From Fibrella forsythiae (GTDB lineage Bacteria; Bacteroidota; Bacteroidia; Cytophagales; Spirosomataceae), in the NCBI RefSeq assembly GCF_017353175.1, contig NZ_JAFMYW010000007.1:62001-126000 (forward strand): 64,000 nt of DNA, written 5' to 3'. Both the position numbers and the translations under genes were made by a program. Below are positions 8,718 to 17,779 of this stretch, piece by piece. Each line of letters opens with the position of its first letter. The stretch's first letter is position 1. Under the pieces are notes generated by a model. The model was not told the origin of the DNA and made no database searches. It saw nothing but the letters and a program-made list of their open reading frames with translations.

Positions 8718-9449
8718 ATGTCGCACAAAGCGTTTTACCAGACATTCTTCCAAACGGAGCAGCTGTTTCGCAAGGCCGACGACGTTCTTACGTTTCCAGC
8801 CCTGGAAAAGACGGGTGTACCTTCTCCTGCGATAGAGACTGACGAAATAGTTATAACCTCAGTTGACTCTGTCTTAGCCACCGCGCCTGCTGTACAAATC
8901 AGCGACCCTATCATTCCATCGGTTGTTCCCGTTGCTGTAGACGTACCTGCAGTGGCTGCACATCGCCCTGAACTGATCGAAACAGAGGTGGTTGTTAAGC
9001 AGGTATCCGTGCAATTGCCGGAAATTGATACAAAAGCTGGCACTGACATTCAACCTCATCCTAAAGATCAACGGCCGGCAACCCCGCTGATCAGCCAGAA
9101 GGTATTGATTCTGGTCGACGACGACCTGTTACCCAGTGATTTACTTTTCCTTGAAAAGATATTGAAAGCGGTGCACCTGGACGTAAATGGCGTTGATCTG
9201 TTAAACGTACACGGCACAACCGCGATCAACTTCGCCGAACTGCTGGCAGGCAAGTACATTCATCATTTCTTTACGTTCGGCGTTCCATTCACCCGTCTCA
9301 ACCTCGATATCATGATGGACCGGTACCAGCCGGTGCGGTTTGAGGGAATTACGTTCCTGATGGCCGATCCGTTACCGGCAATTGAAGCTGATGTAGCTTT
9401 AAAAAAGAAACTTTGGGAGTCACTTAAGAAGATATTTCTATGGCGATGA
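8718..9449 (+). CDS. Uncharacterised cytoplasmic protein with C-terminal alpha/beta domain
   Basis: A 243-residue protein from ATG 8718, chosen because it follows the -7 box. The longer frame from TTG 8658 would start inside the terminator hairpin. Residues 1-35 are ordinary and 40-125 form a Val/Pro/Ala-rich, probably disordered linker. From about 128 a compact domain begins: KVLILVDDDLLPSDLLFLEKIL, then HHFFTFGVPFTRLNLDIMM, and a basic end (ALKKKLWESLKKIF). Proteins with this C-terminal pattern occur in Bacteroidota, but I cannot name a function. The stop codon overlaps the start of the permease gene by 10 bases, so the two are translationally coupled. Confidence 0.8.
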   Translation: MSHKAFYQTFFQTEQLFRKADDVLTFPALEKTGVPSPAIETDEIVITSVDSVLATAPAVQISDPIIPSVVPVAVDVPAVAAHRPELIETEVVVKQVSVQLPEIDTKAGTDIQPHPKDQRPATPLISQKVLILVDDDLLPSDLLFLEKILKAVHLDVNGVDLLNVHGTTAINFAELLAGKYIHHFFTFGVPFTRLNLDIMMDRYQPVRFEGITFLMADPLPAIEADVALKKKLWESLKKIFLWR

Positions 9450-10804
9450 CCGAATCGCCTGAAGGCGAAAGCCGTACATTACGCCGGGTACTAACCACGC
9501 CACAACTCTGGGGCATTGCCGTTGGGCTGGTCATTTCGGGCGAATATTTCGGCTGGAATTATGGCTGGGCTGTTGCAGGTACGTTGGGCTTCACGGTGGC
9601 TACGGTTATTGTCACGGTTTTCTATATTGCCTTTATTTTCAGCTACACCGAACTAACCACGGCGATACCCGACGCGGGTGGGCCATTTGCCTACGCTTAT
9701 CGTGCTTTTGGCCCGATGGGCGGCTTTTTAGCCGGATTTGCTACCCTCGTTGATTTCCTGCTAGCGCCTCCGGCCATTGCCGCTGCGCTGGGTGCTTACG
9801 CCCACTTCCTGAATCCAGCCCTTTCACCCCTTTGGATCGGCGTTTTGGCATACGTCGTATTTGTGGGCATTAATTTATTTGGAATACGGGAATCGGCCAA
9901 TTTCTCACTGATCATCACCATCCTGTCGGTAGCCGAACTGCTTGTTTTTATGCTACTGGTAGTCCCGGCGTTTAAGGTCGAAAATGTAGTGGCCCACACC
10001 GAATCGTTTGGCTGGTCGGGGGTATTTGCGGCCTTGCCATTTGCCATCTGGTTCTACCTGGCAATTGAAGGGGCCGCCATGATGGCCGAAGAAGTGAAGG
10101 ACCCTCGCCGTACCATTCCACGGGCTTACCTGCTGAGTATCGGCACACTGGTTGTTCTGGCACTTGGCACCATGCTTCTCTGCGCCGGAGCCGGCGACTG
10201 GCGGACGCTTTCGAGCATAGATTACCCGCTGCCCGAAACGCTGGCGATGGTGCTTGGCCGTGGTCATCTGTGGACAAGGTTTTTCGCCAGCCTGGGCTTA
10301 TTTGGCCTCATTGCTTCATTCCACTGTAATACCCTGGGCTATTCCCGACAGATTTATGTACTGGCCCGCAGTGGCTACCTGCCTGCTTTTCTGGCTCAAC
10401 TGAACGAACGGTTCCGTACGCCGCACTGGGCCTTGCTGGTTGGCGGCCTGGTTGGTCTGGCAGCGCTTTTTTTGGGTAGAACAGACCAAATCATCATCTT
10501 CTCCGTTTTGGGGGCAATGATGATGTATGCCATAAGTTTGGTAAGTCTGATAGCCCTTCGCAGGAAAGAGCCTGGCCTTGAACGACCCTTCAGGACGCCT
10601 TTTTACCCATTCCTGCCTTTGCTGGCGCTAGTTCTGTCGGTAATTTGTTTACTTGCCATTGTCTATTTCAACCCTGAACTCAGCGCGCTTTTTACCCTTC
10701 TAGGCGTGCTGTCGCTGGGCCTTTTCAGAATGGTTGGTCGGCGTCAGGTGGCGGTGCAACTCCACGTACTTGACCAACAGCCCGCTACGAAAGAGGCCAA
10801 TTAG
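9440..10804 (+). CDS. eat: APC-family amino acid/amine permease, ethanolamine-permease type
   Basis: The protein has 454 residues with about 12 hydrophobic segments. The N-terminal region LWGIAVGLVISGEYFGWNYG (about 24-43) is the strongly conserved TM1 signature of ethanolamine permeases of the APC superfamily. AEEVKDPRRTIPRAY after TM6 is the typical APC loop. It should import ethanolamine (or a related amine) across the inner membrane by proton coupling. No ethanolamine ammonia-lyase gene (eutBC) is in the window, so the catabolic partner is either elsewhere or absent and the substrate could differ. The start overlaps the preceding gene by 10 bases. Two coiled-coil membrane genes follow. 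Confidence 0.88.
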   Translation: MAMTESPEGESRTLRRVLTTPQLWGIAVGLVISGEYFGWNYGWAVAGTLGFTVATVIVTVFYIAFIFSYTELTTAIPDAGGPFAYAYRAFGPMGGFLAGFATLVDFLLAPPAIAAALGAYAHFLNPALSPLWIGVLAYVVFVGINLFGIRESANFSLIITILSVAELLVFMLLVVPAFKVENVVAHTESFGWSGVFAALPFAIWFYLAIEGAAMMAEEVKDPRRTIPRAYLLSIGTLVVLALGTMLLCAGAGDWRTLSSIDYPLPETLAMVLGRGHLWTRFFASLGLFGLIASFHCNTLGYSRQIYVLARSGYLPAFLAQLNERFRTPHWALLVGGLVGLAALFLGRTDQIIIFSVLGAMMMYAISLVSLIALRRKEPGLERPFRTPFYPFLPLLALVLSVICLLAIVYFNPELSALFTLLGVLSLGLFRMVGRRQVAVQLHVLDQQPATKEAN

Positions 10805-10822
10805 CCCTCAACGCTGATTTAC

Positions 10823-11503
10823 ATGATGTCTTCTGCTTACACACTGCCGGTCTGGATCACCGATGAACAACAGCTTCGCGATGAGGCGGTTCTTTTTGGC
10901 CTTTCGGAAGCCCGCCCCGACGAAAAAATTGCGTCTATCCGAATGGCCTTCGCTGCCCTGACAGCTCCACTCGAAAAAGAGATCGAGCAACATCAGGAGT
11001 CGATCGGTCATTTGAATTTATTGCTCGAACAGCTTGATCGCCCACAGACCCCTGAAGCGGTTACTGTCCACTCATCCAGACTGGGCGGTTGGCCGCTTGG
11101 TACGTGTCTGATTGGCCTGGCGGCTTCGCTGGGCCTTTGTGCCAGTATGTATGTGGGTACGTTAGCCCTGCTAAATAGCCACCTGGCCCTGCTTTTGGCA
11201 GCATTGACTGGTGCGGGTGGGGTAACAGCTACCTTTTTTATCTGTCAAGCCAGATACAGGCAACAGGTAGCGGGCAACGAACTGCTCCGGATTCAACACC
11301 AGGACGACCATAAACAACGATTGGTTGAGCAGGCTAACTGGCAACAGCAGAAACGCGTCGAGATTGACCAGTTATACCGGGCAGAAGCATCGCTCAATCA
11401 ACAACAGGCACATCGCGATTTACTGATTCGTTTATTCGAAAGCGAGTTTGACCTGGCGCGCAGCCTGCGCCATCACGTGCGTGACCAATTCGTTGACATG
11501 TAG
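10823..11503 (+). CDS. Two-helix membrane protein with flanking coiled coils
   Basis: A 226-residue protein of unknown function. An N-terminal acidic segment and a short helix (about 45-75) precede two adjacent membrane helices, near 90-114 (GTCLIGLAASLGLCASMYV) and 118-142 (HLALLLAALTGAGGVTATFF). The C-terminal third (150-215) is Gln/Arg-rich and strongly helical, typical of a coiled coil. A second ATG three bases later could serve equally. It lies 18 bases after the permease and 31 bases before another coiled-coil membrane protein of similar architecture, suggesting that the two products work together. Confidence 0.75.
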   Translation: MMSSAYTLPVWITDEQQLRDEAVLFGLSEARPDEKIASIRMAFAALTAPLEKEIEQHQESIGHLNLLLEQLDRPQTPEAVTVHSSRLGGWPLGTCLIGLAASLGLCASMYVGTLALLNSHLALLLAALTGAGGVTATFFICQARYRQQVAGNELLRIQHQDDHKQRLVEQANWQQQKRVEIDQLYRAEASLNQQQAHRDLLIRLFESEFDLARSLRHHVRDQFVDM

Positions 11504-11534
11504 TTCGACTCAGGTTTTTTCAACCTCTCTTTTT

Positions 11535-12809
11535 ATGCAATCAGATTTTCATCACGGCTACGATAGCGGACACGATCAGGCAGAGCGAGACCATTTCGAG
11601 AGTTACGTATCGAGTCAGGAAAACGAAACGTTTCTGGCCAGCCAGCTTGCCCGTTGTCAGCGTGATCTGGATCACCTCGACGCCACGATAGCCAACACGG
11701 CGGACCAACGGCAATCACTTGAGAAGCAGAGGGATATGCACCTGACCGTCATCAGTTCCTTATCTGGCCGAGTGGCGCGGCTTCGTGAACAGCTAGCACT
11801 GCTGCATGCTGAACAAAGCGATCTGCGGGCCAGACGTAAAGCCAACGTACCTGAATACTCCCTGATCGGCGGTTTATTCTTTGTTGTAGCTGGTCTTTCA
11901 TTCGTCTTCGGCGATCTGATCATTTCGCACGAAATTGTTGCTTATGCTCTGAATATCCGCGATAATATGGAAGCCTGGGCCTTCGCTTTCGGCCTGGCTA
12001 TGGTAACCGTATTGCTGAAGCCAGCCTATGATCGGTTGCTGGAACGACCTTACCAGGCTGATCCGGCAAAAAATCAGGTACGTTATGAGCGGTTCAAACT
12101 TTCGCTGGCGGTATTTGCCCTGATCACCCTGGCCGTGTTGGGCTGGTTTCGGTACGAAGCCTATCGGACCGACCAGTTGAAAGCCGCCATTAACCGTAGC
12201 ATTCGTCAGTTGCAGGAACAGGCAACTCCGCTGGATGGGTCTACTGCTCCAGTCGATGCAGCTATATTGGCTAAGATCGAGCAGCAATTACAGCAGTCGG
12301 GTGAGTTGAATGTAGCGTTGGTCAGCAGCCCTTGGGCGATGTTATCGTTTGTGTTGAGTGGCTTGCTCTTTGCGTTGGCGGGTGCGGTTTGTTTAGGCAT
12401 CGGCCTGCCGGTTTTGTCAGTATTCTGGTTTCGCTGGCTGCAGGCAGATCGTCGGCTGTGGGTACTTCGCCGCCGCGAAAAGCTCCTGTTACGTGAGCTG
12501 GACCCTGCCGAGCAGACGTTGAATGAGCATGCTATGCAACAGCAACTGATCGAAAAACAGCTAGATAATCTACCGAATGCTGAAGTCGTACAACAGCAGC
12601 GTACCCAGTTACTCACGCTGATTACCGAACTGGGTAACGAGCATCGGCTCGCGTTAACTGACCGCCGGATTGCTCAATACAATGATGGGTATACAGCCGG
12701 AAGTGCTGACCGTCAATCACAATCGGGACCGTCGAACCGGTCGGCCCAATTACGCCCGCATCAGGCAATTCGCCAATTGTTACGCAATGGCTTTGATGCA
12801 AACCACTAA
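11535..12809 (+). CDS. Coiled-coil membrane protein with about four membrane helices
   Basis: A 424-residue protein from ATG 11535. The open frame extends upstream into the previous gene, but that stretch is a shadow. The N-terminus (MQSDFHHGYDSGHDQAERDH) is His/Asp-rich, followed by a coiled coil (30-100), membrane segments near 107-130, 147-165, 188-205 and 266-300, and a second coiled coil (310-375). The region 210-260 between helices 3 and 4 would be extracytoplasmic. No family recognised. Together with the preceding gene it resembles a membrane scaffold pair. The C-terminal tail is Gln/Ser/Arg-rich and probably disordered. Confidence 0.75.
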   Translation: MQSDFHHGYDSGHDQAERDHFESYVSSQENETFLASQLARCQRDLDHLDATIANTADQRQSLEKQRDMHLTVISSLSGRVARLREQLALLHAEQSDLRARRKANVPEYSLIGGLFFVVAGLSFVFGDLIISHEIVAYALNIRDNMEAWAFAFGLAMVTVLLKPAYDRLLERPYQADPAKNQVRYERFKLSLAVFALITLAVLGWFRYEAYRTDQLKAAINRSIRQLQEQATPLDGSTAPVDAAILAKIEQQLQQSGELNVALVSSPWAMLSFVLSGLLFALAGAVCLGIGLPVLSVFWFRWLQADRRLWVLRRREKLLLRELDPAEQTLNEHAMQQQLIEKQLDNLPNAEVVQQQRTQLLTLITELGNEHRLALTDRRIAQYNDGYTAGSADRQSQSGPSNRSAQLRPHQAIRQLLRNGFDANH

Positions 12810-12895
12810 TTATATGAATATCTATAGAGGTATTATAATAAGTGCACCTCACTAACATTTTGGTACCTTCTGCCCAATAAGCTTAAATTAAGTTT

Positions 12896-13572
12896 GTGAA
12901 CTATGTTACGCTTCGCCAACTTATTCGGCTATTGCTTGTGCAAAAACTACTACTCTTCCTCTGGACCCTTCTTACGGGGTCTTTCTTTTTTTGTACCAAA
13001 CCAGTCTATGCGCAGGTATCCGTAAAGGCTGGCAGTCTCACGAATTCACAGAATTTCGACAATCTGGCTACGGCTGGCACTACTAATACGTGAACAGACA
13101 ACATAACCATTCCGGGATGGTACAGTGATAGAGTTGTTTACCTGGCTGGTACTGGCTCAAAAAATACAGGTGGTTTTTACAGCTCTGGTACATCCGGCGA
13201 CCGTTTACCTGGATCTGTTGGGTCGGCCTCGGCGGCTCCGGTCTGTGGGGTTACTTTCACCAATAATACGGGTATAACAATTCCCCCCCGTTTTCGGGCG
13301 AGTGGGGCTCGCTGGACCATGCGCTGGCCAATGGGCCCATAGCAGCGCAGGTAACCGGCGCCACTAGGTAGACTATACATTCACCAGAGCCGATTGTGTT
13401 GGATTACAATACAGAGAACAAAACAGTTGCCCAACAGGCCGCCCTGTATTCATCTGGGCAATTCCGCTCTTCTGACCACGATCCGCTGGTAGTAACAGCA
13501 GGCACGAATAATAAAAATAGGGTCGTTCACTCAAAAGGGGAAATGTACGCACGGATTGCCTCAATTACCTGA
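12896..13572 (+). pseudogene. Remnant of an ExeM/NucH-type extracellular nuclease
   Basis: The first part (GTG or ATG near 12896) encodes a signal-peptide-like stretch and SVKAGSLTNSQNFDNLATAG, then TGA at 13091-13093 where a Trp codon would fit. Reading through gives ITIPGWYSDRVVYLAGTG and FYSSGTSGDRLPG, an N-terminal secreted-nuclease-like beta domain, up to FTNNTG. A C7 tract at 13283-13289 then coincides with loss of frame. From about 13372 another frame gives PIVLDYNTENK and QFRSSDHDPLVV, the characteristic C-terminal end of the endonuclease/exonuclease/phosphatase domain in ExeM-like nucleases, ending at TGA 13570. Most of the catalytic domain is missing. This is a gene broken by a nonsense change, a frameshift and a large internal deletion. 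Confidence 0.72.
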
Positions 13573-13700
13573 TTTTATAAGACAGTAACTTCTACGCTAA
13601 AGCAGTTGGAAGGCAGCCTGCATCTTTGTCGGGTTGTTCAGGGGTCAGTGTCAGTGCTGATTCGGGACAGACTATCCTAACAAAAACCCCCTATTTTACA

Positions 13701-16406
13701 ATGATGCATCAAGCCATTCAACCGGGCAAACAAACCCTGTTGACGCTCGATACGGCCGGTATCGTGCGAGACATGAATCACAGCGAAGAGCCTGTACAAG
13801 TAGCCGGAAATACGGCCCGCGAAGTTGCTGATGCGTACCTGCAGCAGCAGACCGATCAGTTCATGGTTCAGCCACAATCCATGGAAAGCCTGTCGAGGAA
13901 AGTGGCGCTGGCACCTGAGGAAGAAGCGGCCGGTTTACGGTTCGCCAGTGAGAAGAGCCAGTTCGATATCACAACAGTGGGGTATCAGCAAACCTACTTT
14001 GGTCTACCCGTTTGGAATGCAGGCGTGGCAGTTCAGGTGAAAGACGGTCCATACCGCGTAGTAAGTTCACAAAACTCAGCGGCAACAGATCTGGCTCCCG
14101 ACAAACCAACCGACGAGGCCATTCAGCGAATGGCTTCGTTGAACGCATCGCAGTTAGCTGATTTGCTGGGTACGTCGCCGGGTAAACTGGCCATCAACGC
14201 CCGTACTCTTTACGTATTCCGGTATGAGAAGGCGAAGCGTACGTCTGATCACAAAGGGCATAAGTACGATGGTTTTGCTCATGCCGACATTACGCTGCCA
14301 CTTCCTAAGCTTCCTTCGCGGATCAAAGACGGGCACTTCTATGTGGCAGAGGAATTCCTGTTCACCATGCCCCTGCCTGAAATGGGAGCCGTGAACTGGC
14401 GGGCCTTTGTGGAAGTGGAAACGGGGGCCGTTCTCTACCTGCGGGCCCTGATCGACAATGTCAATGGGCTGGTTTTTGAAGTAGACCCGATCACCAGAAC
14501 GGGCAACGCGGCCAATGGTCCAACGGCCACTGGCGCTACGCTCGATACGTTACGGCAGGTGGTGGCGCTCCCCCTCAATGCGCCTGTTGGAGGCGTTCAG
14601 TCATTGACAGGTCCGTTTGTTCAACTCACTGATTTTGAAACACCCACCATTCCACCGCCTACCGCACCAGCCGCTACTGATTTCAACTTCAGTGCCCGCA
14701 CCAACGGCTTTGCGGCGGTAAACGCCTACTATAATAACGACCGGTTCTTCCGTCTGGTGCAAAGCCTGGGTTTCAATCTAACCTCGTATTTCGATCATAC
14801 TTCGTTCCCTGTCCCGGTTGATCACCGCGGTCATATTTCCACCACAAACGGCAACGAGATTAACGCTTACTGTGGTGGTAACGCAACCGGTAATGGCATT
14901 GGGCGGCTGGGCTATATGCTCGCCAACACAGCAGACGTAGCCAACCCGATCAGCATTGCGGCCGACTGGCGGGTTGTTTTACACGAACTGGGTGGGCACG
15001 GTATTCTCTGGGATCACGTCAATTCACCGAACTTCGGCTTTGCTCACAGTGCGGGTGACTCCTTCGCGGCTATCCTCAATGATCCCGATACGCACGCTGC
15101 TGATCGGTTTGAGACCTTTCCCTGGACATTCTCCTCCTTCCCGGCCAGTTCTCGGCGTCGACACGACCGGGCGGTGGCAGCGGGCTGGGGCTGGGGTGGC
15201 AGCAACGACGTGGGGGGCTACAGCAGCGAGCAGATTGTATCAACAACGCTCTTCCGGCTCTACCGCTCAATGGGCGGCGATTCGCCCAATCTGGGGCGGC
15301 GGCAATTTGCGGCCCGCTTTGCGGCTTACCTGATCCTGCGGGCAGTAGGTACGTTGACACCCGCTACCAATCCACCAGCCGGATTGCTTGGGCCAGCGGC
15401 ACTCGCCTCTGCCCTGATGACCGCCGATCTGGGCGACTGGACAACGGAGGGGCATGCTGGTGGTGCCTACAGCAAGGTTATTCGTTGGGCATTCGAGAAG
15501 CAGGGCCTTTACCGAACACCCGGAACCCCAGCCACCAGCGAAGGGGCACCACCATTGGTAGACGTGTACATTGAGGATGGCCGGGGTGGCCAGTATCAGT
15601 ACCTGCACAACCACTGGAGCAACCAGAGCATCTGGAACCGACGGCACGCCGATGGTGGCACTACCCACGAAGAACCCATTGTTGGGCAACCGAATTTCGC
15701 GTATGTCAAGGTCAAAAACCGGGGAACACAAACAGCAACGGGTGTCGTCGTAAAAGGATACCATTGCAACCCCGGCACTGGGTTAACCTGGCCAAACGAC
15801 TGGATACCCATGACAACCACTCAGTTGGCAGGGGCCAACATTGCACCCAACAGCAGCGCAGAGATTGTAGTAGGCCCGTTCACCTGGACGCCTTCGCAGA
15901 TAGGTCATGAGTGCATGCTGATGATTGCCTCGGCCACAGGCGACGCCAGCAATATCAATAATTTCTCGGCTGGTGATACCATTCCGGAATGGCGACTGGT
16001 TCCGCACGACAATAACATTGGCCAACGGAATGTAGCGCCGGTTGCCGGTACGTTCAACGGGTTGCTTCGGGCTTTTGAAGGCAGACAGTTCCTGATTCGG
16101 AATCCGATGCGGGAGTCGGGAAAACTCCAGATCAAGGTGACCCTGCCGCCGCTGCTGGAAAAACTGGGCTGGAAACTTCACTTCGTCAATGAGCAGGAGC
16201 TACGCAAAATTGACGGCGGCGGCCGAGTAGCGGCCACCATGAGGCTTGAGCCCGGTGAGAAATTCACCGCCACCGACCTCCGTAAGCAGAAAAATCTCGC
16301 CTTTGTAGTCGAAACATACATCGATGGCATGCTGACGGGCGGTATGACGTACCTGATCGATCCGAAGCTGAAAGTGAACGAGCCTAACAGGCCGTTGGTC
16401 GTGTAG
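13701..16406 (+). CDS. Large metalloprotease-like protein with atypical HExxxH centre
   Basis: A 901-residue protein from ATG 13701 (a second ATG follows at once). The upstream TTG 13626 lies in the debris of the nuclease remnant. The N-terminal third resembles the FTP/PepSY-type propeptide region of fungalysin/thermolysin proteases (GYQQTYFGLPVWNAGVAVQV, about 95-114). The core has VVLHELGGHGILWDH with H428, E429 and H433, then FGFAHSAGDSFAAI with H449 and D453. This echoes HExxH plus the downstream acidic ligand of M4/M36 enzymes, but with one extra residue. A CARDB-like beta domain (VKVKNRGTQTATGVVVKGYH) follows near 670-780. No clear signal peptide is visible, which is odd for this class. 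Confidence 0.75.
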   Translation: MMHQAIQPGKQTLLTLDTAGIVRDMNHSEEPVQVAGNTAREVADAYLQQQTDQFMVQPQSMESLSRKVALAPEEEAAGLRFASEKSQFDITTVGYQQTYFGLPVWNAGVAVQVKDGPYRVVSSQNSAATDLAPDKPTDEAIQRMASLNASQLADLLGTSPGKLAINARTLYVFRYEKAKRTSDHKGHKYDGFAHADITLPLPKLPSRIKDGHFYVAEEFLFTMPLPEMGAVNWRAFVEVETGAVLYLRALIDNVNGLVFEVDPITRTGNAANGPTATGATLDTLRQVVALPLNAPVGGVQSLTGPFVQLTDFETPTIPPPTAPAATDFNFSARTNGFAAVNAYYNNDRFFRLVQSLGFNLTSYFDHTSFPVPVDHRGHISTTNGNEINAYCGGNATGNGIGRLGYMLANTADVANPISIAADWRVVLHELGGHGILWDHVNSPNFGFAHSAGDSFAAILNDPDTHAADRFETFPWTFSSFPASSRRRHDRAVAAGWGWGGSNDVGGYSSEQIVSTTLFRLYRSMGGDSPNLGRRQFAARFAAYLILRAVGTLTPATNPPAGLLGPAALASALMTADLGDWTTEGHAGGAYSKVIRWAFEKQGLYRTPGTPATSEGAPPLVDVYIEDGRGGQYQYLHNHWSNQSIWNRRHADGGTTHEEPIVGQPNFAYVKVKNRGTQTATGVVVKGYHCNPGTGLTWPNDWIPMTTTQLAGANIAPNSSAEIVVGPFTWTPSQIGHECMLMIASATGDASNINNFSAGDTIPEWRLVPHDNNIGQRNVAPVAGTFNGLLRAFEGRQFLIRNPMRESGKLQIKVTLPPLLEKLGWKLHFVNEQELRKIDGGGRVAATMRLEPGEKFTATDLRKQKNLAFVVETYIDGMLTGGMTYLIDPKLKVNEPNRPLVV

Positions 16407-16422
16407 GTGGTAGATTTCCGAG

Positions 16423-16469
16423 CGCATAAACCCAATAAGGCCTCAACTGGACCTTATTGGGTTTATGCG
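16423..16469. terminator. Bidirectional hairpin terminator between convergent genes
   Basis: CGCATAAACCCAATAAGG pairs perfectly with CCTTATTGGGTTTATGCG around an 11-base loop. The protease gene ends 17 bases to its left and the convergent DUF3179 gene ends directly at its right edge, so it can serve both. Confidence 0.82.
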
Positions 16470-17672
16470 TCATCGAGCCGTTTTCGGATGAAATGACAGC
16501 CATGAATGCCAGAATTCCTGGTAGGCCCGCACCGGTGTCAGTTGCTGACCAGCCAACGTACCTGAGCTCGCCAGACCTGTTTTCGTCCAGACTGTAGCGG
16601 TTTCGTTATCCCTCAACTGATCGGTACCAATAGCCTCGAAAGTCAGCGTTCGTCCATAGGCCTGTCTACTGAAAGCGCGGAATGTTTGTCTGTCAGATGC
16701 GAGCGTAATAACGACTGGCTCCTTGCCAACAACGGTATTGATTACTTTCTTTTTAACCAGTTCATTCCAGTCGATGGCCCTGGCCGATTGGCCATCCAGC
16801 ACCCCTACCACCCATGATTTAGGTTTCCACGAAGCCGAGTCACGGCGGGTGAGTTTACCTCTCCGAACACCGGTATCATACGTGGCCAGACTGTCGGTTT
16901 CTTCCCGAAAAGCGGGATCGGGTTGCATCACTAACGTGTTGGGGTGTTCAGATGCCCATTCAGACAGGGTCATTTGCCGGGCTGTAAGTTCCGTCAATGT
17001 TTTACCCCGCAAAGGCCCCATAATAGCTTCGCCCGTCGCCTGGCGCCACCAGCTACCGGAGCTATCGTCTTCAAACATGGCATTGAAATGATCCATGCCA
17101 ACCAATCGAAATGTGGTAGGTTTACCATCAATAACCGGATCGAACACCCGGCCTGTACGGCAAACGGTACAGTAGGTAACCATGATTGGCTTTCCGCCCA
17201 CCGTGTCACGTACCTGATGATGGTAGCCAATCAATTGCAGCGGATAAGCCCTGGCCTCACCATTTTCCACGACCCCTACCACCAGTTTACTTACCGGGAT
17301 TTTATTCTGGCTCATTGGCAGCATTCGTTTGGTGGTAGGTTGCAAAAACATGTGATCGGCCATCATGGTGGTCGTAACCGCATAGAATGCACCGGCATAC
17401 ACGACAACCAGTCCAAGTACAAGCCATCGGTACCAGGCTCTTGCTGGTGCCGCAATTACATTGAAAACGGGCGTAATCAGCAACAGCAGAATTATTGCCC
17501 GCAGCCAGGGCACATACTGATGCAACCAGTAGGCGACTCCAACCCGACTCAGATTGGCCGCGTCGTCGAGCTGACTTCCCGGAAAAGGCATGATGAAGTA
17601 AACCCGCACTGCTTCCAGAAAAATGAGCAGGATCAGGCCCACCAACGTCCAGCGAAGCGGGTTCGTGTTCAT
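16470..17672 (-). CDS. DUF3179 domain membrane protein
   Basis: A 400-residue protein from ATG at 17672. The frame reaches upstream, but that extension translates the low-complexity repeat (NQSVNQLTTQPINPNT). The N-terminal part has about three membrane helices (LVGLILLIFLEAVRVYF, RAIILLLLITPVFNVI, WLVLGLVVVYAGAFYAV). The exported domain carries VTYCTVCRTGRVFDP, matching the conserved Cys-x-x-Cys-containing core of DUF3179, and VGMDHFNAMFED and SWWRQATGEAIMGPLRG, also typical. DUF3179 function is unknown. It ends a long minus-strand gene set of exported and redox-type proteins and follows the SnoaL-like gene by about 107 bases. Confidence 0.85.
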   Translation of the reverse strand: MNTNPLRWTLVGLILLIFLEAVRVYFIMPFPGSQLDDAANLSRVGVAYWLHQYVPWLRAIILLLLITPVFNVIAAPARAWYRWLVLGLVVVYAGAFYAVTTTMMADHMFLQPTTKRMLPMSQNKIPVSKLVVGVVENGEARAYPLQLIGYHHQVRDTVGGKPIMVTYCTVCRTGRVFDPVIDGKPTTFRLVGMDHFNAMFEDDSSGSWWRQATGEAIMGPLRGKTLTELTARQMTLSEWASEHPNTLVMQPDPAFREETDSLATYDTGVRRGKLTRRDSASWKPKSWVVGVLDGQSARAIDWNELVKKKVINTVVGKEPVVITLASDRQTFRAFSRQAYGRTLTFEAIGTDQLRDNETATVWTKTGLASSGTLAGQQLTPVRAYQEFWHSWLSFHPKTAR

Positions 17673-17682
17673 AGTGTTTGGG

Positions 17683-17775
17683 TTAATTGGTTGAGTAGTT
17701 AGTTGGTTAACTGATTGATTGGTTGGCTGGTAAATTGAGAGATTTTGGAACAAGATTAACCACTCAACCAATTAA
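17683..17775. repeat. Low-complexity TTGGTTGA tract bounded by a 13-bp inverted repeat
   Basis: TTAATTGGTTGAG (17683-17695) and CTCAACCAATTAA (17763-17775) are perfectly complementary. The left half of the interval continues as degenerate tandem copies of TTGGTTGA/TTGGTTAA. The element fills the gap between the SnoaL-like and DUF3179 genes and may fold into a hairpin in their shared transcript. Confidence 0.7.
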
Positions 17776-17779
17776 TCAC

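Noticed and set aside
8718-9449. Possible DNA polymerase III psi-type subunit
   Set aside because: The resemblance was a vague impression of the C-terminal domain and not supported by a definite motif.
13626-13700. TTG-initiated extension of the metalloprotease-like gene
   Set aside because: It runs back toward the debris of the nuclease pseudogene and has no signal-peptide character; ATG 13701 is cleaner.
17683-17775. Upstream extension of the DUF3179 protein through Asn/Gln/Thr-rich residues
   Set aside because: The extension is only the translation of the TTGGTTGA-type repeat.
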